Origin: Acidobacteriota bacterium
Lineage (GTDB): Bacteria; Acidobacteriota; Vicinamibacteria; Vicinamibacterales; UBA823
Assembly: GCA_002720285.1 (NCBI GenBank)
Contig: PBHT01000015.1
Coordinates: 1-10,228 of the forward strand
Reading direction: 5' to 3'
DNA length: 10,228 bases
Shown here: positions 1 through 8,609 of the stretch, piece after piece
How the letters are laid out: each line of letters starts with the position of its first letter
Position numbering within the stretch: the stretch's first letter is position 1
The notes under the pieces: generated by a model
Told to the model about the DNA's origin: nothing
Seen by the model: the letters and a program-made list of their open reading frames with translations, nothing else
Database searches by the model: none
Made by a program: the position numbers and the translations under genes

Positions 1-687
1 GGCCGATAGCGCACCGGTGAACGCACCCTTAACGTGACCAAATAGGTTCGACTCAAGCAAGTCGTGGGACAGATTTCCCGAACTCACCGTAACGAACGGA
101 AACTCCGTCCTGGCTGAATGGGTGTGGAGCGCACGCGCGACCAGCTCCTTGCCGGTACCGCTCTCCCCTTCAATCAGAATCGTCGAGCGGCTGGGCGCTG
201 CCTGTACGATCAGGTCGAACACCTGACGCAGTCGGGGACTTCGGCCGACTATGTCATCGAAATCATAGCTTTGAGCCTGAAGGTTCTGGCGAAGCGTCCG
301 ATTCTCTACTGCCAAACGCCGTTGCTCAACAGCATTCCGTAATACCTTCAACACTTCATCGTGTTTGAACGGTTTGGTGATGTAGTCAAACGCGCCAGCT
401 TTAATCGCAGTTTTTGCACTCTCGACCGACCCGTAGGCTGTGAGCATGATCACTGGAAGTTCTCGGTCGAGCTTCTGTAGAGCGTCAAGAGTGGCCATGC
501 CTCCCTGTCCTGGCATCATCACGTCCACAATGGCCGCATCTAGCGATTCGCCGCGCGCCATTTCAAGACCTTCTTCTCCAGTTGAAGCCGTCCGAACCGT
601 GTAGCCTTCCCGGGTAAGAAGCGTTGTCAATATTTCGAGCACTACCTCTTCATCGTCCGCGACGAGAACCGTGCGTTCATCCGTCAT
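1..687 (-). CDS. NtrC-family sigma54-dependent response regulator (3' part outside window)
   Basis: This is the N-terminal 229 residues of a two-component response regulator that activates sigma54 RNA polymerase. The receiver domain spans about residues 5-120, with acidic residues D11/D12, phospho-acceptor D55 in VDVMMPG, T83 and K105 in ITKPF. After a linker, the AAA+ domain begins near residue 145 with DIVGRSP. Walker A is GESGTGKE (174-181) and the sigma54-contacting loop GAFTGA is at 221-226. Walker B, the arginine fingers and the expected Fis-type HTH lie beyond the left edge. ATG at 687 is chosen because the receiver domain begins immediately after it. It lies 16 bases after the kinase stop codon and has no clear Shine-Dalgarno, so translational coupling is likely. 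The kinase directly upstream is its presumed partner. The segment VSSGNLS replaces the commoner VNCAAL form before the GAFTGA loop. The family is certain; the regulon is not shown. Confidence 0.95.
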   Translation of the reverse strand, partial: MTDERTVLVADDEEVVLEILTTLLTREGYTVRTASTGEEGLEMARGESLDAAIVDVMMPGQGGMATLDALQKLDRELPVIMLTAYGSVESAKTAIKAGAFDYITKPFKHDEVLKVLRNAVEQRRLAVENRTLRQNLQAQSYDFDDIVGRSPRLRQVFDLIVQAAPSRSTILIEGESGTGKELVARALHTHSARTEFPFVTVSSGNLSHDLLESNLFGHVKGAFTGALSA

Positions 688-703
688 ATAAATGTTTCGC
701 AGC

Positions 704-3607
704 TTATTGGGCTACTTCATCCGAGCGCGTCAAAGTCGAAGCAGCAAGCGGAAAGTCGAGCGTGAATTTCGTTCCTTGTCCCTCGACACTGTCACATTCA
801 ATTGAACCACTATGTTCTTGCACAATACCGTAGGTGATCGACAGGCCTAATCCTGTACCACGTCCCAATGATTTGGTCGTAAAGAAGGGGTCGTAGATAC
901 GTGAGAGATGTTCGCCAGAAATACCCGACCCAGTGTCAGCAATTTCAATGGTGGCACGGTCACCATCCCGACGCGTCGCGATCCGAAGCCAGCCACCATT
1001 TGGCATGGCATCCCGGGCATTCAAAAATAGGTTCAAAAACACTTGCTGGAGCTTGTAATCGAGCCCGAGAGCTATTGGTGCAGGAGTGCCCAATTCTTTA
1101 CGGACGCTGATATGTGACTCCTTGAGCTGGTGCTCTAGTAACGACAGGACATCGTTTATGACAGCGTTGACATCAACCGGACCAGCTTCTGTGCGCGCTG
1201 GGCGTGCTAAATCTAGAAGGCCGTTTACGATCTTCGAAGCGCGAATCGTTTGTCGCTCAATCTTCTGAAGCAGCCGCGTCTTCGGATCGTCGGTCTCCGC
1301 TCCCTCCAGTAGCATTTGGGTAAAGCTCGAAATTCCAGTTAATGGCGTGTTGACCTCGTGAGCCACACCAGCTGCGAGAAGTCCGATTGATGCCATCTTC
1401 TCCGAGATCTGCAATTGCTCTTCCAGCTGAACACGCTCCGTAATGTTTTCTAGGATTACGATCGTACCAGCACTCTCGCCCTGTGGTGTTCGCAGTGGCG
1501 CTGTCGCCAAATTGACTAGCAGTCGTTTCGGCCCGTCAGAATGACGGGACTGGAGTGGGAAGCGATATCTGACAGAACCCGTGTTGCCGCCATCCTGTAC
1601 TTCTTGAAGCATCTGCACGAATACTGGCTCAAACAAAGAATCCAGTCTCTCGCCAAGGGCCTTATCACGTTCGACACCATAAAGCTGCTCCAGGCTTTGG
1701 TTCCAACGGATCACCCGACCATCAAAATCAATGACGGCTAAGCCATCGTTAAGGGACTCGATTACGTTCTCACTGAATTCACGAAGTCGATCGAGCTCGG
1801 AAGCCTTCGCACGCAGTTGGCCATAGAGCCGACCGTTCTCGAGCGCTGTCGCCACCTGCGCCGCGACCGCAGCGAGTAACGCAAGGTCTTCACTGCTAAG
1901 AAGCTCACCGTTGTCCTTACGCCCAACCGCCAGTACCGCCGTCGTCCCATCCTTCGAGACGCTAGGGATCAAGTAGTGAATTCCAACATCTCGCCAAGCA
2001 TCAACATCGGAATTATCTGAGCGCCACGTGGCGTCGTCGAGCACGACCGTCCGCGAAGCCCAAAGCCACTCGCCGAGCGGTGACCGACGAGACAACCTCG
2101 GTATTTCCTCACCTACACCAGCAGCATGAATAACCCGAAGATCATCGCCTGAACCATCATCCACCGATGCGAGCATAAGAGCCATCCTATCAACGACGAA
2201 CGTATCCATAACTCGCGTAACGAGGCGCTCGCTCAGACGTGCGAGATTTAAATCTCGGTTCAAGTCACGAGCAAATCCAACCAGTGCCCGTCGGTAATCG
2301 TAACGATCGCGATAGTAGACTCGGTCCAAGCCTGACTGAATCAAATCCTTAACCGGACTCGCTAATAACACAACGACCAACGTCGCAAGTAGCGCGATGA
2401 TTGAATTATGCTGCTGGGATCCACCGAACAAGATCGCGGTGGCAACGCGGAGCAGTACCGCGTAAATTACTACCATGGCTAAAAGCACCGTGGTGTAAGC
2501 CACCGACCGCTTGATGATCACCTCAACGTCCATCAGTCGGTAGCTGACCACCGCCGACGCAAACGATAAGGGAATGAGGCCGAGTGGTATCGCGGTTAGC
2601 TGCATCTCCGGTGCAGGATTAAAGCCTAGTACAAACGGCAAGAGGTAACCGGCTAGAAACGGCAAGCCACCCATTACCGTCCCCCACAGAATCCACCGGA
2701 GCTGCCGACGCGCAGTCACCGACCGAGCTCGTCGCAGCGCCCAGAACATGATTGCTGCACCACCCATCAGACAGACCGCGAGGTAACCCAGCTCAAGACG
2801 TTCCAAACTTTCGATCGTGCTCGTGAGCTCAACCCTCCCAGCACCGGATCTCGAGAAGGTAACAATGCGCATCAACCCGATGACAAGCGCTGGCAGATAG
2901 AGTACGAGATGCGGGAAGGGCCGCAGCTTGTTCTGCGTCGAGTTGGGTGACCGTTCAGGAAAAATTAAGGCGAAGTGTATAAATAGCGGCGGCAGCAGGA
3001 GCGTCGCGATAACGTCCAACCAGTAGAAGACCCAATCCAATCGGTCAAGCCGGCCACTAAAGGAAAATGTGAAGACGCCGAAGAAAGCTACCGTTAACCA
3101 AAAAAAGTGGAGGGTGGCCTGCACCGTTGGCCGGCGCAGTCGTACCAACGCACCCATAAGTAATGTGAAAACACCGACGGTCGCTAACACAAAATATAAA
3201 ACGCGATTACCGGCTGGAATCGGCTGCGGTGTCAATTCGAAAAGTTCTTCCGAACCCGAGCGAAAAACAATGTAGTCGAGTTGATCCCCAACCGCGCTAA
3301 TGTGCAGTTCGGCCAGCACGGCGTCAGGCGAATCGACCGGCTTACCATTAATTGCTAGCAGTAGGTCACCAGGCAAGATGCCCACGGCACCGGCAGCCGA
3401 CTGAACATCTATTTCCGCTGCAACCACCCCTTCAGGCCGGGACACCCACAACACGCCATCTTCAACTTCACTCCAACTCGAGCGGACCGCAATGTTCGCG
3501 AACGCCAACACCAGGAGTGCGGCAACAACCAACATGGCGAGTATTTCCTGTCGTAACTCGCCAAACGGTGGCCAGGCCTTCACGTTACGCTTCAGAGCTG
3601 CTCGCAT
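704..3607 (-). CDS. PDZ / multi-TM / GAF / PAS sensor histidine kinase
   Basis: This is an inner-membrane sensor kinase of 967 residues from ATG 3607. A basic N-terminus is followed by one TM segment (about 22-41) and a PDZ-like domain (about 45-130, with GILPGDLLLAINGKPV). About nine further TM segments follow (about 135-420), including an HFALIFPER motif. Next come YYRDRYDYRR, a GAF-like domain (about 455-595), a PAS domain (about 610-725, NDGLAVIDFDGRVIRWN), and HisKA/HATPase modules. The phospho-acceptor is H750 (GVAHEVNTPL), the N-box Asn is N863 (NLFLNARDAM), and DTGSGI, FFTTK and GTGLGLSI complete the ATP site. The frame stays open to a TTG at 3667 (987 residues), but neither start has a good Shine-Dalgarno. 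ATG is preferred because the protein then starts MRAALKRNVK just before the first TM. The adjacent regulator is the likely phosphotransfer partner, and the two exported proteins upstream are candidate accessory sensors. The signal is unknown. Confidence 0.95.
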   Translation of the reverse strand: MRAALKRNVKAWPPFGELRQEILAMLVVAALLVLAFANIAVRSSWSEVEDGVLWVSRPEGVVAAEIDVQSAAGAVGILPGDLLLAINGKPVDSPDAVLAELHISAVGDQLDYIVFRSGSEELFELTPQPIPAGNRVLYFVLATVGVFTLLMGALVRLRRPTVQATLHFFWLTVAFFGVFTFSFSGRLDRLDWVFYWLDVIATLLLPPLFIHFALIFPERSPNSTQNKLRPFPHLVLYLPALVIGLMRIVTFSRSGAGRVELTSTIESLERLELGYLAVCLMGGAAIMFWALRRARSVTARRQLRWILWGTVMGGLPFLAGYLLPFVLGFNPAPEMQLTAIPLGLIPLSFASAVVSYRLMDVEVIIKRSVAYTTVLLAMVVIYAVLLRVATAILFGGSQQHNSIIALLATLVVVLLASPVKDLIQSGLDRVYYRDRYDYRRALVGFARDLNRDLNLARLSERLVTRVMDTFVVDRMALMLASVDDGSGDDLRVIHAAGVGEEIPRLSRRSPLGEWLWASRTVVLDDATWRSDNSDVDAWRDVGIHYLIPSVSKDGTTAVLAVGRKDNGELLSSEDLALLAAVAAQVATALENGRLYGQLRAKASELDRLREFSENVIESLNDGLAVIDFDGRVIRWNQSLEQLYGVERDKALGERLDSLFEPVFVQMLQEVQDGGNTGSVRYRFPLQSRHSDGPKRLLVNLATAPLRTPQGESAGTIVILENITERVQLEEQLQISEKMASIGLLAAGVAHEVNTPLTGISSFTQMLLEGAETDDPKTRLLQKIERQTIRASKIVNGLLDLARPARTEAGPVDVNAVINDVLSLLEHQLKESHISVRKELGTPAPIALGLDYKLQQVFLNLFLNARDAMPNGGWLRIATRRDGDRATIEIADTGSGISGEHLSRIYDPFFTTKSLGRGTGLGLSITYGIVQEHSGSIECDSVEGQGTKFTLDFPLAASTLTRSDEVAQ

Positions 3608-3712
3608 ATCATTCAAGCTAGATTTTGAAGAACTGAATTCACAACAGCTAGAAAAAGTGACCTGCAACCCCCAACTAGTCTTACGTCGGGGCCATTAAAC
3701 GAGTTCGAAACC

Positions 3713-4021
3713 TTACCTGAGCACACTCCGACGGGTGTGGCGTAACCACCAAGCCAGCTCGCTGTGGCTGTGCCTTGCCCCATTAGCGATCTCGTCAACA
3801 GGCTCTTGATCATTCAGTAAGTCGTTTGCAACGATGTCTTGCACCGTCGTGTTGGATTGACCGAACACCGGCACTATCGCTCCCTCGAATGGACGACTAA
3901 CACCGTCGGTAAAGGCCGTCGGATTCACCGGTAAATCCCGACTTTCGGTTGAAATCTGAAAGCACACACTCAATAAACCGCTGGCAACAGCGGCAATAAT
4001 GACGCGATGGCAATGATTCAT
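3713..4021 (-). CDS. Small exported protein of unknown function
   Basis: This predicted 102-residue protein is not recognised. It opens with MNHCHRVIIAAVASGLLSVC, a basic then hydrophobic stretch typical of a signal peptide. A lipobox reading (LSVC) is poor because Val precedes the Cys. The mature part is polar (PVNPTAFTDGVSRPFEG, then VQDIVANDLLNDQEPVDEI) and ends in a basic, Trp-rich segment (ELAWWLRHTRRSVLR) that could be an amphipathic helix. ATG 4021 is preceded by AGGGACG, a weak, closely spaced ribosome binding site. The gene starts 22 bases after the stop of the 366-residue exported protein and ends about 105 bases before the kinase start, so it probably belongs to the same transcript. 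The export signal and position support a real gene, though no homologue can be named. It could act with the 366-residue protein in the envelope. Confidence 0.62.
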   Translation of the reverse strand: MNHCHRVIIAAVASGLLSVCFQISTESRDLPVNPTAFTDGVSRPFEGAIVPVFGQSNTTVQDIVANDLLNDQEPVDEIANGARHSHSELAWWLRHTRRSVLR

Positions 4022-4043
4022 CGTCCCTGTCTCTGCAGACTCT

Positions 4044-5144
4044 TTAGGATCCGACGACGGTGAAAGTCACGTCGCGCGATATTGAGGTAGCCAATTCGTT
4101 GTCGGTAATCTTGATCTCTAACCGAAAGATTCCTTCGGGAAATGCGCTTAAGGGAACATTCTGGCCAGCCGACAATTGGTGCCCGGCCGTCATATCCAAT
4201 TGAGGTGGCAGGGTCTCAGCACTTAGGGTCTGCGGCGTTGTGGAATTGAACATCTCTTCGCCGCTGACAGTGCGCTGATGAAAAGTGTACTCAACTGTGA
4301 CGTTCGGCTTACTCTCAACAAGACTTGGGTTGTAAATAAAGAATAGGAACGACAGTGTATCTGTCTTCGCGTATTCGAGTGTGTCTCGTAGTACCAGGCG
4401 TGCTGACCCGATCGCATACGGGTCGGAACGCTGCTGTTCGGGTGAGAGTGGCGTAAGAATTGTCTCCACCCGTTCGGTGACGAATATCGTGCTCGTTGTT
4501 AACTGACCACTCCATAAATCTGGCACTTCAACGGTTCGCTTGATCACTCCCCAGCGGATCTCCTCAGACTCGGTCTCCACGAGCTCAGAATCTTTAATCC
4601 CAATGTAAAGGTCGTAGGAACCCGCCGACGCAGCGAAAGCACGCTGAGCAACGTAGTCGCCTTCCTCAGCTAGCCGCAAGTCGATGAAGTGCACATCTTC
4701 GAAGGAATAGGATGGCGGCTCCACAGGCACCCGTCCCGTGTCCGTCTCAGCCGGCTCCAGGTCAAGCGGTTGGGCAAGCACCATCCCCGCAGGCACCAAT
4801 CGGACATAGACCGTCACCGATTGGCCGACCGTCGCGGGATTAAGTCTAAGGGTAAAGGGGATGTAGACCTGCCCTTCCTGAGCCCGGAGGAATTCCAAGT
4901 TCACATCGGCGCGGATATCGGACGGCACCAACTCACCCGAAAGCGCCGCGTCCATTACCTTGAGAAGCCTTGATACCTCGGCGCCTTCCTGCTCGGTTAG
5001 AATCGGCTCTGGGGTTGTTGTCTGCCCTGTTGCCGTCCCGGGGGAGCCCACTTGGTCGCCGCCTTGGACAGAAGTGGTACCCACCACGGCACAGCAACTC
5101 GCGACGAGCGCCCACAAGCTCAACCTTTTACAGTTCACAAACAT
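4044..5144 (-). CDS. Exported beta-rich protein, possible lipoprotein, unknown function
   Basis: This is a 366-residue exported protein. The N-terminus MFVNCKRLSLWALVASCC has a short basic n-region and hydrophobic core, and V-A-S-C17 fits a lipobox. Cleavage by signal peptidase I near TSVQG is the alternative. A Gly/Thr/Pro-rich linker follows, then a largely beta-strand body with VYIPFTLRL, SVTVYVRLVPAG, DYVAQRAFAA and a PYAIGSARLVL segment. The last 30 residues, AFPEGIFRLEI then SRDVTFTV, resemble the beta-sandwich end of acidobacterial periplasmic proteins of the GWxTD/VWFA-associated kind; this is a remembered resemblance, not a search result. ATG 5144 is chosen over an in-frame GTG at 5204 because GGAG sits 8 bases upstream and the signal peptide then starts at the N-terminus. 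It is the first gene of the presumed kinase-regulator operon. A role in envelope sensing is inference only. Confidence 0.85.
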   Translation of the reverse strand: MFVNCKRLSLWALVASCCAVVGTTSVQGGDQVGSPGTATGQTTTPEPILTEQEGAEVSRLLKVMDAALSGELVPSDIRADVNLEFLRAQEGQVYIPFTLRLNPATVGQSVTVYVRLVPAGMVLAQPLDLEPAETDTGRVPVEPPSYSFEDVHFIDLRLAEEGDYVAQRAFAASAGSYDLYIGIKDSELVETESEEIRWGVIKRTVEVPDLWSGQLTTSTIFVTERVETILTPLSPEQQRSDPYAIGSARLVLRDTLEYAKTDTLSFLFFIYNPSLVESKPNVTVEYTFHQRTVSGEEMFNSTTPQTLSAETLPPQLDMTAGHQLSAGQNVPLSAFPEGIFRLEIKITDNELATSISRDVTFTVVGS

Positions 5145-5152
5145 TGGACAGG

Positions 5153-5156
5153 CTCC
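5153..5156 (-). promoter_or_regulatory. Shine-Dalgarno GGAG deciding the start of the 366-residue gene
   Basis: On the minus strand GGAG lies 8 bases before ATG 5144. The alternative in-frame GTG at 5204 has no comparable site, so this element supports the shorter protein with an N-terminal signal peptide. Confidence 0.7.
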
Positions 5157-5175
5157 GACTAACGAGGAATCGTTT

Positions 5176-5193
5176 CGGCAAAACTCTGGCCAG
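5176..5193 (-). promoter_or_regulatory. Candidate sigma54 (-24/-12) promoter
   Basis: The minus strand reads CTGGCCAGAGTTTTGCCG. It has YTGGC, seven bases, then TTGC, with exactly ten bases between the invariant GG and GC, as the sigma54 consensus TGGCACG-N4-TTGC requires. The ACG part and the final W are not matched. Transcription would start near 5166, leaving a 5' leader of about 22 bases that contains the GGAG site of the 366-residue gene. The fourth gene downstream encodes a sigma54 activator. The promoter is predicted from sequence only. Confidence 0.6.
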
Positions 5194-5251
5194 TGTACAG
5201 GCACCTAACCACGATAGGCAACCCTACTAAGACAGACCAAACTCTTGATTC

Positions 5252-5267
5252 TGGGAGTGTTTTCCCA
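5252..5267. promoter_or_regulatory. Inverted repeat TGGGA-N6-TCCCA
   Basis: TGGGA at 5252-5256 is mirrored by TCCCA at 5263-5267 around a 6-base spacer. The centre is about 93 bases upstream of the start predicted from the sigma54-like element, within the range used by NtrC-type enhancer sites. Five-base arms can arise by chance, so support is weak. Confidence 0.3.
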
Positions 5268-5297
5268 TCTGATGGCCCCGAAGTCGTCCGGGTCGCG

Positions 5298-6682
<1,385 letters not shown>

Positions 6683-6702
6683 CCCCACCCAGCTACCCTC
6701 TC

Positions 6703-8250
6703 ATGGTCACGAATTTACCACCGCTCGTTCTAGTCGTGCTCGATGGCTGGGGCCTTCGGCCAGAAAAAAATTATAACGCCGTGGAACTCGCTAGCACGCC
6801 GGTGTATGACGAATTACGCGAGCGGTTCCCACACGCATCGCTAGTTGCAAGTGGAGAAGCCGTTGGACTTCCTGCTGAGCAGATGGGCAACTCTGAAGTG
6901 GGTCACATGAATCTTGGAGCCGGGCGTGTCGTCTACCAAGATATTAGTCGCATCGACGAGGCGATTCGAGACGGCACATTCGCCGCAAATGAGAATCTGA
7001 CTGCTGCGATTAGACGATGCAAAGACCACCATTCGCTTCACCTAATCGGTCTCGTCTCCGATGGAGGAGTTCATAGTCATCAGCGTCATCTGGTTGCCCT
7101 GATTGAACGAGCCGCCGCGCTGGATGTGAACAAAGTGTTCGTACACGCGCTCACAGATGGACGAGACACTCCACCCAACGCGGGCCTGGAATTCCTAGCA
7201 GCGCTCGAACGAACCATGGAGCTCCTAGGTGTTGGACGGATCGCCAGTGTTTGCGGAAGATATTTTGCGATGGACCGGGACCAGCGATGGCCGCGAATAA
7301 AACGTGCTTATGACACCATCGTTTTAGGTAAGGCACGAAGCGCTTACTCCGCAACCGACCTGCTCACATCGTCCTATGCTGAGGGTATAGCTGATGAATT
7401 CGTGGAGCCAGCGTCTATTGTCGATTCTTCCAACCACCAGATTGGCCGGATGGAAGATGGCGATTCTGTGATTTTCTTCAACTTCCGAGCTGACCGTGCA
7501 CGTCAACTAACACGTGCAGTGGCCTCTGAAGGTTTCAAGGAATTTTCTAGAGGTCGGTACCCCAATCTGCATTGCACTACTTTGACTGAGTACGATGCGA
7601 CATTTGGCCTGCCCGTGGTGTTTTCACCCCAGAAATTCTCAAACAACTTAGCTGAGGTGTTAGCAAGCCACAACGTTACTAACCTTCGGCTGGCCGAAAC
7701 AGAAAAATATGCTCACGTGACCTACTTCTTCAACACAGGTGAAGAGCGGCCCTACGCCGGAGAAGACCGGCTCCTCGTCCCATCGCCTCAGGTCCCAACC
7801 TACGATCTACAGCCCGAGATGAGCGCGCAAGGTATCACCAACCAGCTTGTGCAGGATATCGAGGCTAGACGACATCGGGTTATCATCTGCAATTTTGCGA
7901 ACGCTGATATGGTAGGTCACACTGGCAAGCTCGACGCAACGATTGAGGCGGTTAGTACGCTGGACAATTGTCTTGGCCAAATCGTCACCGCCGTACAGGC
8001 CGCAGGGGGGACCGTTGTCATGACGGCTGATCACGGTAATGCAGAATTATTATGGAACCAAGAGCGTCAGTGTCCACACACCGCTCATACTACAAATACG
8101 GTGCCGCTTCTGCTAGTTGAGGGCGAAGAAAGACGTGGGTGGAAACTGCGTAACGGATCACTATGCGATGTGGCGCCGACGCTTCTTGCCCTATTGGACA
8201 TCGAGCCAGCAGCAGAAATGACTGGAGTGGACTTACGTATCCGGCGCTGA
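6703..8250 (+). CDS. gpmI: 2,3-bisphosphoglycerate-independent phosphoglycerate mutase
   Basis: This cytoplasmic enzyme interconverts 3- and 2-phosphoglycerate through a phosphoserine intermediate and two divalent metal ions, feeding enolase. At 515 residues it is the usual length. It belongs to the alkaline phosphatase superfamily. Metal ligand D14 (VVLDGWG) and nucleophile S64 (QMGNSEVGH) are followed by substrate-binding H124 (SDGGVHSH), TDGRDT (151-156), R186 (GRYFAMDRD) and R262/R265 (NFRADRAR). K335 (ETEKYAHVTYFFN), D402/H406 (NADMVGHTG), D443/H444 (TADHGNAE) and H462 complete the site. ATG 6703 places the protein start a few residues before the first strand, as expected. It has no evident Shine-Dalgarno, suggesting translation coupled to eno, 20 bases upstream. 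Its stop codon is 4 bases from that of the convergent 101-residue gene. Confidence 0.99.
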   Translation: MVTNLPPLVLVVLDGWGLRPEKNYNAVELASTPVYDELRERFPHASLVASGEAVGLPAEQMGNSEVGHMNLGAGRVVYQDISRIDEAIRDGTFAANENLTAAIRRCKDHHSLHLIGLVSDGGVHSHQRHLVALIERAAALDVNKVFVHALTDGRDTPPNAGLEFLAALERTMELLGVGRIASVCGRYFAMDRDQRWPRIKRAYDTIVLGKARSAYSATDLLTSSYAEGIADEFVEPASIVDSSNHQIGRMEDGDSVIFFNFRADRARQLTRAVASEGFKEFSRGRYPNLHCTTLTEYDATFGLPVVFSPQKFSNNLAEVLASHNVTNLRLAETEKYAHVTYFFNTGEERPYAGEDRLLVPSPQVPTYDLQPEMSAQGITNQLVQDIEARRHRVIICNFANADMVGHTGKLDATIEAVSTLDNCLGQIVTAVQAAGGTVVMTADHGNAELLWNQERQCPHTAHTTNTVPLLLVEGEERRGWKLRNGSLCDVAPTLLALLDIEPAAEMTGVDLRIRR

Positions 8251-8254
8251 CTCG

Positions 8255-8560
8255 TTACTCAACTTCAGTGTTTTCAGGGGTTTCGTCGACTGCAATCCTG
8301 AGCGAACGCAGAAACCGGCGATCGTTAGCGCTGATTTCCATCTCTTGGCTGGACGTCACATTTTGTGTCGTGCCGACCTTAGCAAGCGCTGTCAAATTTG
8401 ACCGATTCACGAAACCAATAACCGCTTCGAGGGACACACGCATTTCGTAACCTGCTGCGCGGGACTTCTCGCGGCATTCTTCAACCTTTGGATTTTCAGC
8501 AACGGCTTCGGCAATGACATCGGCCAGTTCACGAGCCAGCCGATTCACGACATCTTCCAT
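8255..8560 (-). CDS. Conserved-looking small protein of unknown function
   Basis: This predicted 101-residue soluble protein is not recognised as a named family. It has no signal peptide or membrane span. Residues 1-35 form a probable helix (VVNRLARELADVIAEAVAEN), followed by EECREKSRAAGYEMRVSLEAVIGFVNRS. A short low-complexity Thr/Ser stretch precedes a compact C-terminal segment, SANDRRFLRSLRIAVDE. The C-terminal basic helix could contact nucleic acid or a protein partner, but nothing proves it. ATG 8560 is well supported: AAGGAG sits exactly 8 bases upstream, the best ribosome binding site in the window. It converges on gpmI with 4 bp between stop codons and diverges from the acyl-CoA mutase gene. 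Confidence 0.85.
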   Translation of the reverse strand: MEDVVNRLARELADVIAEAVAENPKVEECREKSRAAGYEMRVSLEAVIGFVNRSNLTALAKVGTTQNVTSSQEMEISANDRRFLRSLRIAVDETPENTEVE

Positions 8561-8568
8561 GTCCGATT

Positions 8569-8574
8569 CTCCTT
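8569..8574 (-). promoter_or_regulatory. Strong Shine-Dalgarno AAGGAG
   Basis: AAGGAG on the minus strand is 8 bases before ATG 8560. It fixes the start of the 101-residue protein and argues that this small gene is translated. Confidence 0.8.
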
Positions 8575-8591
8575 AGCCCTCCACCCATCCG

Positions 8592-8609
8592 TACAGGGGG
8601 CAACCTGTA
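8592..8609. promoter_or_regulatory. Inverted repeat TACAGG-N6-CCTGTA
   Basis: Two perfect 6-base arms (8592-8597 and 8604-8609) flank a GGGCAA spacer in the intergenic region between the 101-residue gene and the mutase gene. It could be an operator, or a small hairpin near the 5' end of the small gene's transcript. It overlaps the sigma54-like element at 8600-8614. Confidence 0.4.

Noticed and set aside
3608..3667. In-frame TTG start at 3667 adding 20 residues to the kinase
   Set aside because: TTG is a rare start, has no good Shine-Dalgarno, and would put a Ser/Cys-rich stretch before the basic segment that normally precedes the first TM. ATG 3607 is preferred, but its own ribosome binding site is also poor, so the start remains open.
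3668..3712. Sigma54 promoter directly in front of the kinase gene
   Set aside because: TGGC and TTGC strings exist in the minus-strand spacer, but no pair has the required ten bases between GG and GC.
5145..5204. In-frame GTG start at 5204 for the 366-residue exported protein
   Set aside because: It would bury the signal peptide 20 residues inside the protein, would overlap the sigma54-like element, and lacks a Shine-Dalgarno, while ATG 5144 has GGAG at 8 bases.
5192..5221. Sigma70-like pair TTGCCT and TACACT (18-base spacer) on the minus strand
   Set aside because: Each hexamer matches only four of six bases, a level common by chance. It overlaps the better sigma54 match, though an alternative constitutive promoter is not excluded.
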